Positions 50,076 through 54,655 of a DNA stretch of 54,655 nucleotides are shown here, in pieces. Under the pieces are notes generated by a model that was not told the DNA's origin, did no database searches, and worked only from the letters and a program-made list of their open reading frames with translations. Each line of letters starts with the position of its first letter. The first letter of the stretch is position 1. This DNA comes from JAVBNU01 sp031551265 (GTDB lineage: Bacteria; Cyanobacteriota; Vampirovibrionia; Gastranaerophilales; Gastranaerophilaceae), in the NCBI GenBank assembly GCA_031551265.1, contig JAVBNU010000038.1, positions 1 through 54,655 on the forward strand, given 5' to 3'. Position numbers and translations under genes: made by a program.

Positions 50076-50165
50076 TATTAAGTTTTGAAACAAAATAAAT
50101 CCGAACTAGCAAAGTATTTCCTTTTTGAACTTTAAGCAGTTATAAAGAATTCAAAAGGAAAAATT

Positions 50166-50879
50166 ATGATAAACAAAATTAACACTAACATCGGTTATAA
50201 TAGCTCTAATGTGTATAATAGCCAAAAAATAAATAACGGTTTTTCTACGAACACTTTAACAAAAGACACCGTCTCATTTAAATCTACGTACACGTATAGT
50301 AACGAGATATGGCGAAAATCGGATGAAGAAAGAAAAGACAAGGCAGAAAAAATATTAGCAGATTTGGTGCCGCAACAGATTGAATGTAAAAAAGAACGTG
50401 AAAAATTGCAAAACAAGGAACGAAACGAAATCGAAAACGCGCGGTTAGAGGAGCTTAACATACAATTGTTGGTATACGATATTGAAATTCACTTTGCATA
50501 CAATGAGCTTGAGACCACCACCTCACATTTAGACGGCAAACATTCAGATCTATTCAACGCTAGAGCTGATTTATTGAATAGAATCGCCAAAAATGCCCCG
50601 GAATTGCTGGAGTGGCATTTTAAGCCATTGAGATACCAGCTTGAATTACTGGCAAAAGAAGAAACAGAATTAGCAAAAATAAAAGCAGGAAATGAGAGTA
50701 TATATGGCGCTAACGTACTAGTAAAAATGATTGCAGGGAGAAAAGAAAGCATTCCCAAAATAAGAGAAGAAGCGCCAAAAGCTCACGAACGATTTTCTCG
50801 CTATTCAAAGATAATGGAAGAATACCGACAAGAATACGGCTACTATGAGCATCTTGGCATTGATTTGCGCAACTCATAG
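50166..50879 (+). CDS. Coiled-coil protein with N-terminal FKS motif, unknown function
   Basis: 237 aa. The first 45 residues are Asn/Ser/Thr-rich and end in VSFKS (about 36-40), the same kind of short motif as PSFGG and ITFTS in the HNH-like pair. The rest is charged helix with long heptad stretches (RKDKAEKILADLVPQQIECKK, ELLAKEETELAKIKAGNES). No signal peptide or known domain. Transcribed alone from an AT-rich region, with an AAAGGA site before the ATG. Confidence 0.6.
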   Translation: MINKINTNIGYNSSNVYNSQKINNGFSTNTLTKDTVSFKSTYTYSNEIWRKSDEERKDKAEKILADLVPQQIECKKEREKLQNKERNEIENARLEELNIQLLVYDIEIHFAYNELETTTSHLDGKHSDLFNARADLLNRIAKNAPELLEWHFKPLRYQLELLAKEETELAKIKAGNESIYGANVLVKMIAGRKESIPKIREEAPKAHERFSRYSKIMEEYRQEYGYYEHLGIDLRNS

Positions 50880-50930
50880 CATACCCCAACAGCATTTAAC
50901 TCCGGCAAAGTAGCAACAATGATGCAGATT

Positions 50931-50981
50931 TTTGTCCTGTTATATATTGACAAATTATTTGTCCTGCTATATAATGACAAT
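50931..50981 (+). promoter_or_regulatory. hicAB promoter and tandem operator
   Basis: TTGACA (50947-50952), 17-nt spacer, TATAAT (50970-50975), a perfect consensus promoter ending 6 nt before the hicA ATG. Two near-identical 24-nt direct repeats, TTTGTCCTG..., lie at 50931-50954 and 50958-50981 (period 27). Each contains TTGTC...GACAA arms. They cover the -35 and -10 boxes and suit cooperative repression by HicB. Confidence 0.85.
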
Positions 50982-51227
50982 ATGAACAAGGTCGAAAAAA
51001 TCATCGAGAAAATGAAACGTTCCCCTTATGGACATTCATTTGACGATTGTAAAAAAGTGCTTGAACATCATAAAATAATAGAAACGTCTTCAAAAGGCTC
51101 TCATCACAAATTTATAAAATCAGGAATGAAAAGACCTTTAATAATCGCCAAACATAGACCTGTTGACCCAGCAGCTATTAAAGAAATCTTAGAGCTAATC
51201 GAAATTGAGGTAAACAAAAATGACTAA
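50982..51227 (+). CDS. hicA: HicA-family toxin (type II toxin-antitoxin)
   Basis: 81 aa from ATG 50982; the open frame goes back to 50919, but that part is operator DNA. HicA folds as a dsRBD-like mRNA interferase. Seen are KVEKIIEKMKRSP, FDDCKKVLEHHKIIE, and the catalytic His region KGSHHKFIKSG, then PLIIAKHRPVDPAAIKEILELIEI. It overlaps hicB by 8 nt, toxin first as is usual for hicAB. Transcription probably begins at the start codon. Confidence 0.92.
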   Translation: MNKVEKIIEKMKRSPYGHSFDDCKKVLEHHKIIETSSKGSHHKFIKSGMKRPLIIAKHRPVDPAAIKEILELIEIEVNKND

Positions 51228-51570
51228 AGATTTAAATTATTATATTTCACTTCCCTGGCAGTTCGAATTTACACAGCACCCTGATGGCAGATATTCTTCA
51301 CGCGTTGTAGGATTATCGTGCTATTCCGGCGGAGATACTCTTGAGGAGGCTGCTACAGAAATAAAAGAAGCGCTTGAATTTTATATAGAAAGCTGTCTTG
51401 AAGATAACCTTGAAATTCTCGAACCTTGTCCTGATGATGAGAAGGTGAACGGCAAACTCAGTATTAGAACATCAAAATCGACGCATTTAAAACTTTTGAA
51501 AAAAGCTAAAGAAGAAAACGTTTCGGTTTCACATTTGGTCAATGATGCTATCGTAAAAATGTACGGCTAA
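51220..51570 (+). CDS. hicB: HicB-family antitoxin
   Basis: 116 aa. The N-terminal HicB RNase H-like half (YYISLPWQFEFTQHPDGRYSSRVVGLSCYSGGDTLEEAATEIKEALEFYIESCL) binds the toxin. The C-terminal half (KLSIRTSKSTHLKLLKKAKEENVSVSHLVNDAIVKMY) is a ribbon-helix-helix that binds the operator. It overlaps the ribD stop by 4 nt at its end, convergent. Confidence 0.92.
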   Translation: MTKDLNYYISLPWQFEFTQHPDGRYSSRVVGLSCYSGGDTLEEAATEIKEALEFYIESCLEDNLEILEPCPDDEKVNGKLSIRTSKSTHLKLLKKAKEENVSVSHLVNDAIVKMYG

Positions 51571-52652
51571 ACAAAATAAGACTCTAACAAAATGTCCAGC
51601 CCAAAGTTTTTTTTGTCGGTGATTTTTAAATTCAGGCAATCTGAAATTTCACTTGTTACCATGCCCGAAATCCATGGTTTGGCTGTAGTGTCCCCGCATA
51701 ATTTAGGCGCAATGAATTGATAAACTTTATCAACTAAACCTGCTTTTATGAAGGCACCGTTTAATTCACCACCTGCCTCAATCAAAATACTCATAACACC
51801 TATTTTAAATAGTTCATCAACTAAATACTCCAAATCAACATGCCCCCACTTTAACGGACATTTTATGAATTGAATGTGTGAGGGTAAATTTGCGGGAAGG
51901 TTTTTCAAGTCTTTACTTACAGCAACATAGACTTTTACGCCATTATCAACATAAAATGCGCTGTTTAAATCGCTTTTGAATTGTGTGTCGACTAAAATTC
52001 TTATAGGATTTCGTCCGTTTTTCATCCTGCACGTCATAGAAGGGTTATCAGCTTTTACTGTTGTGGCGCTTGTCAAAATAGCATCGTATTTATTTCTTAG
52101 TTTTTGCACATACGCGCGCGATTTTTCAGACGTTATCCATTTTGAAGAGCCGTTTGCTGTAGCTATTTGGCCATCTAATGTTGTTGCTGTTTTTATTGCT
52201 ATGAAAGGTTTTTTCTGAGTTTGGTTTTTGATAAAAATTTCGTTTAATTTCTTACACTTATCTTCAAGAACTCCGTATATTACTTCTATACCTGCATCCT
52301 CTAGTTTTTTTATGCCCTTGCCGTTTACTTTGGGATTAGGGTCTTTCATCCCAATAACGACTCTTTTAAACCCAGATTTTATTATTAAATCAGTACATGG
52401 AGGTGTTTTGCCATGATGAGAACATGGCTCTAAATTAACATAAATAGTACCATCCTTGGTTTTGTCACCGGCCTTAGCAATCGCATTAACCTCAGCATGC
52501 GCCTCGCCATATTTTTGGTGGTAGCCTGATGAAACAAAATCACCATTTTTATCCAAAACCACAGCCCCAACCAACGGATTAGGGGAAACTCGACCTGCTC
52601 CTTTAGTCGCCTTTGCCAAACATTTTTCTAGGTGCTTTTCGTGTTTCTTCAA
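51567..52652 (-). CDS. ribD: Bifunctional riboflavin biosynthesis deaminase/reductase RibD
   Basis: 361 aa from the TTG at 52652. The N-terminal deaminase has HAEVNAI and the zinc site EPCSHHGKTPPC. The C-terminal reductase begins PFIAIKTATTLDGQIATANGSSKWIT and has ILVDTQFKS and SILIEAGGELNGAFI. It carries out two steps of riboflavin synthesis from GTP. The frame is open to 52718, but that part overlaps motB and is unlike RibD. TTG 52652 gives a start just before the conserved KHLEKCLAKATKGAGRVSPNP, with an AAGGAAA site about 11 nt upstream. It overlaps motB by 50 nt, same strand. Other rib genes are not in the window. Confidence 0.88.
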   Translation of the reverse strand: MKKHEKHLEKCLAKATKGAGRVSPNPLVGAVVLDKNGDFVSSGYHQKYGEAHAEVNAIAKAGDKTKDGTIYVNLEPCSHHGKTPPCTDLIIKSGFKRVVIGMKDPNPKVNGKGIKKLEDAGIEVIYGVLEDKCKKLNEIFIKNQTQKKPFIAIKTATTLDGQIATANGSSKWITSEKSRAYVQKLRNKYDAILTSATTVKADNPSMTCRMKNGRNPIRILVDTQFKSDLNSAFYVDNGVKVYVAVSKDLKNLPANLPSHIQFIKCPLKWGHVDLEYLVDELFKIGVMSILIEAGGELNGAFIKAGLVDKVYQFIAPKLCGDTTAKPWISGMVTSEISDCLNLKITDKKNFGLDILLESYFV

Positions 52653-53619
52653 TTCTTTTTGTTTCCTTGCGATACGTATTATCCAATATAATGATGTCAT
52701 TTTTTGGAATAATATCAATTATAGCACCACCAGGCAAATTATCATTCGATAACGGCGAAACTCTTGGAGCGTTGAGTTCTTTGTGCTGTTTTTCCTGCAA
52801 TTTCAAATACTCAATCTTCATAATATCTTGATTCATTGCCTCAGAATTACCCATTTCTGTTTTTTTATGTTTATTTCTTAGAACTATAATCTCAACTCTG
52901 CGATTCATAATTCTGCCTTCTTCAGTATTGTTGTCAGCAACAGGACGCGTATCGGACAAGCCAACAGCTGAGAATAAAACGGGGTTGAAGTCGAATTTTT
53001 TGATAAAATGACGGACTATAGCAGAAGATCTCGCCGAAGACAACTCCCAGTTTGAGGGAAATACACTCGAATGCATCGGCAAACTGTCAGTATGGCCTTC
53101 AATACGGATTAAATGTATTTTGAACTTATCCCATATCATTTGGCCAACAGTATTGAGATATTTAATCGCTTTAGGATTCAGCTGCGCTGAGCCCGAGCTG
53201 AACATCATCGCTGCATCATTAAATTTAATCACCAGGCCTCTGTCATCAATCTCAGCCTCAATATTTTTGAAATCACGGTCACTTTTTGCCATTTCATCAA
53301 GCTGTTGTTTAATTTCTTCATAGGACGCCTGTTCATATTTTTGACTAAGGTATTCCATCAAAATTACCGAATTGTTATCAAAACTTCCGACTATTTTTTC
53401 ACTATTATCTTCCATCAGCCCCTCCGAACCATCAGTAACGCCGGTTGGGTTAAAAGAACGTTTTATCGACTCCTCAAGCTTTGTGTAACCGGCAATATCC
53501 AGTTGCGACAAAGCATAAAGCACAACAAACGTAGCAAAAATCAGTGTCATAAAGTCCGCATATGACACCAGCCAACGTTCTAAATTTTCATGTTCTTCAT
53601 GAGGTTTTTTTCTTGCCAT
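52603..53619 (-). CDS. motB: Flagellar motor protein MotB
   Basis: 338 aa. The single N-terminal helix has the proton-binding Asp (WLVSYADFMTLIFATFVVLYALS, D22). A linker follows and then an OmpA/MotB peptidoglycan-binding domain (FSSGSAQLNPKAIKYLNTVG, IEGHTDSLPM, NWELSSARSSAIVRHFI, NRRVEIIVL). The tail after 250 is lineage-specific. With MotA it is the ion-driven stator. The stop is 52603 and the ribD start lies within its last 17 codons. It overlaps motA by 1 nt. Confidence 0.95.
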   Translation of the reverse strand: MARKKPHEEHENLERWLVSYADFMTLIFATFVVLYALSQLDIAGYTKLEESIKRSFNPTGVTDGSEGLMEDNSEKIVGSFDNNSVILMEYLSQKYEQASYEEIKQQLDEMAKSDRDFKNIEAEIDDRGLVIKFNDAAMMFSSGSAQLNPKAIKYLNTVGQMIWDKFKIHLIRIEGHTDSLPMHSSVFPSNWELSSARSSAIVRHFIKKFDFNPVLFSAVGLSDTRPVADNNTEEGRIMNRRVEIIVLRNKHKKTEMGNSEAMNQDIMKIEYLKLQEKQHKELNAPRVSPLSNDNLPGGAIIDIIPKNDIIILDNTYRKETKRIEETRKAPRKMFGKGD

Positions 53620-54377
53620 TATTTCTTCAAGTGACTATCTAATATAAATGTTTGTAATTTTCTCTCAATCAACGCCGGACTTTCACCAGCCTGGATTGCT
53701 AGAATACCTTCTAATATTAATTCTTTAGCTGTCATTACACTCTTATATTTGAGTTTAAGCTTTGTTGAAAACGGAATAAATATAAGGTTCGCACCCCCTA
53801 CACCATATACTGTAGCTACGAACGCAACCGCAATACCAGCGCCCAGCTTCGACGGGTCAGCAAGGTTTTGCATAACCTGAATTAAGCCAAGAACCGCACC
53901 AATGATACCAATGGTAGGTGCAAAACCACCGGCTGACTCCCAAACTTTGGATGCGCCTGTAACTTTATTCTCTAACTGGGTCATTTGGTTTTCAAGCATA
54001 GCCTGCACTAATGATGGGTCAGAACCGTCACTTACTGCTTCAAGCCCGAGAATCAACAGAGGGTCTGAAGCGTTCGGTGCTTCTTTTTCAAGTGAAATTA
54101 CGCCTTCTTTACGTGCCTTACCGGCAAAATAAATGATTTCTTCAATTAATTTATTCAAATCAGGAGGAGGCATTAAAAATATGTCTTTTACCATTAAAAC
54201 TGAATTTATTAAATCTTTTTGAGGGAAACTTAAAACTACAGCACCAAATGTACCGCCGAATACAATAAACGCAGCCGTCACCTGTATCAATTGGCCTATA
54301 GTTCCACCTTCCATTATTTGACCAATCAGAATAAAGGTTACACCCGCAATTATACCTATTAGTGAGCTAATATCCAT
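53619..54377 (-). CDS. motA: Flagellar motor protein MotA
   Basis: 252 aa with four membrane helices (LIGIIAGVTFILIGQIMEGG, LIQVTAAFIVFGGTFGAVVLSFP, PTIGIIGAVLGLIQVMQNL, GAGIAVAFVATVYGVGGANLIFIPFSTKLK). These are the MotA/PomA/TolQ signatures, including KLGAGIAVAFVATVYGVG. The cytoplasmic loop holds the rotor-contact charges. It forms a 5:2 complex with MotB. First gene of motAB(-ribD); a GGAG site precedes its ATG. No flagellin or motor-switch genes are in the window. Confidence 0.96.
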   Translation of the reverse strand: MDISSLIGIIAGVTFILIGQIMEGGTIGQLIQVTAAFIVFGGTFGAVVLSFPQKDLINSVLMVKDIFLMPPPDLNKLIEEIIYFAGKARKEGVISLEKEAPNASDPLLILGLEAVSDGSDPSLVQAMLENQMTQLENKVTGASKVWESAGGFAPTIGIIGAVLGLIQVMQNLADPSKLGAGIAVAFVATVYGVGGANLIFIPFSTKLKLKYKSVMTAKELILEGILAIQAGESPALIERKLQTFILDSHLKK

Positions 54378-54501
54378 AACTTCTCCATAATATTTTTGAT
54401 AATAAAATTATCGGACATTTAATAGGAAATAAAATCATATAAGAAGCGGATTTTAGTCAGGATTATAATTTTAATAAGCACCATTTTAGCTATAAAACGA
54501 C

Positions 54502-54540
54502 AAAAGAGCATGACCAATTCAACGTTGGCCATGCTCTTTT
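54502..54540. terminator. Bidirectional intrinsic terminator
   Basis: Arms AAAAGAGCATG (54502-54512) and CATGCTCTTTT (54530-54540) with an inner CCAA/TTGG stem, and T/A runs on both strands. It lies between the last CDS of the window (minus) and motA. Confidence 0.85.
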
Positions 54541-54570
54541 TTATACTTTCAATAAAAATATTCTTAAATA

Positions 54571-54654
54571 CTAAAAGTTTGGCAGGTAATCGTAAATCTC
54601 ACAAAGACCTTGTCTTCTGAGTTTAGATGCCATTGGCTCGTCGCTTTCATACAA
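54571..54654 (-). CDS. C-terminal end of an unrecognised protein, cut by the window edge
   Basis: The minus strand from the edge to the stop at 54573-54571 encodes 27 residues ending LCEIYDYLPNF, preceded by ESDEPMASKLRRQG. The gene ends about 30 nt upstream of the terminator at 54502-54540, which supports it as a real 3' end. The piece is too short to name. Confidence 0.45.
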   Translation of the reverse strand: MYESDEPMASKLRRQGLCEIYDYLPNF

Positions 54655-54655
54655 A

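Noticed and set aside
52653..52718. Upstream extension of RibD
   Set aside because: It overlaps motB further and lacks RibD similarity; the TTG at 52652 fits the family start better.
1..54655. CRISPR array, prophage or IS transposase
   Set aside because: No regularly spaced repeats, phage structural genes or transposase motifs were seen on either strand.

Overview
This is a low-GC bacterial chromosome segment with a diderm (two-membrane) gene set: a type II secretion/type IV pilus secretin, ATPase and platform protein, a TolC/MacAB-type efflux system, MotAB flagellar stators and lipoproteins. It also has a long, Alu-domain-containing SRP RNA of the kind best known from Gram-positive bacteria. 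The mixture, the AT-rich leaders, the many host-adapted orphan proteins and a recurrent short N-terminal FxG/FxS motif suggest a gut non-photosynthetic relative of cyanobacteria (Vampirovibrionia/Melainabacteria, Gastranaerophilales-like). This placement is inference; no rRNA is present to confirm it. No tRNA, CRISPR array, prophage or IS transposase was seen.

Layout. 1-5.4 kb: housekeeping genes (rlmH end, 5-formyl-THF cyclo-ligase, cobalamin adenosyltransferase, argS, a ferritin-like protein, dxr). 5.5-12.5 kb: a pilus/secretion operon (GspC/PilP-like, secretin, GspE with two c-di-GMP-type MshEN domains, GspF). 12.5-15.2 kb: a small conserved protein, cdd, uvrB. 15.2-16.1 kb: a HigBA-like toxin-antitoxin pair with its operator. 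16.4-21.7 kb: TolC-MacA-MacB and a TauE/SafE permease. 21.8-22.6 kb: an XRE regulator divergent from a 65-aa protein, then the SRP RNA. 22.7-24.8 kb: two tandem HNH-like proteins. 24.9-30.1 kb: a phosphorylase-like enzyme, a GNAT, a stand-alone MshEN protein, a Cys-rich protein, rimP-nusA. 30.3-32.7 kb: proBA. 33.2-39.7 kb: a three-gene operon of two related large membrane proteins and a GH13 enzyme. 39.8-45 kb: trpD-like, plsC, hisS, a second XRE/65-aa pair, dnaJ. 45-54.6 kb: a secreted GHL10 hydrolase, a TPR lipoprotein, small proteins, hicAB, ribD, motBA.

How parts fit. Pilus ATPase domains and a free MshEN protein suggest c-di-GMP control of surface structures, alongside flagellar stators. 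The GT35-like and GH13 enzymes point to alpha-glucan handling, but both depart from the usual active-site motifs.

Most unusual signals: the membrane-pair/GH13 operon; the duplicated 65-aa protein that stays near-identical while its divergent XRE partners differ; the tandem HNH-like pair; five genes whose -10 box sits exactly 6 nt before the start codon (predicted leaderless mRNAs); an intrinsic-terminator hairpin at the predicted 5' end of the rimP-nusA transcript; and a palindromic repeat inserted in frame inside the folate gene.
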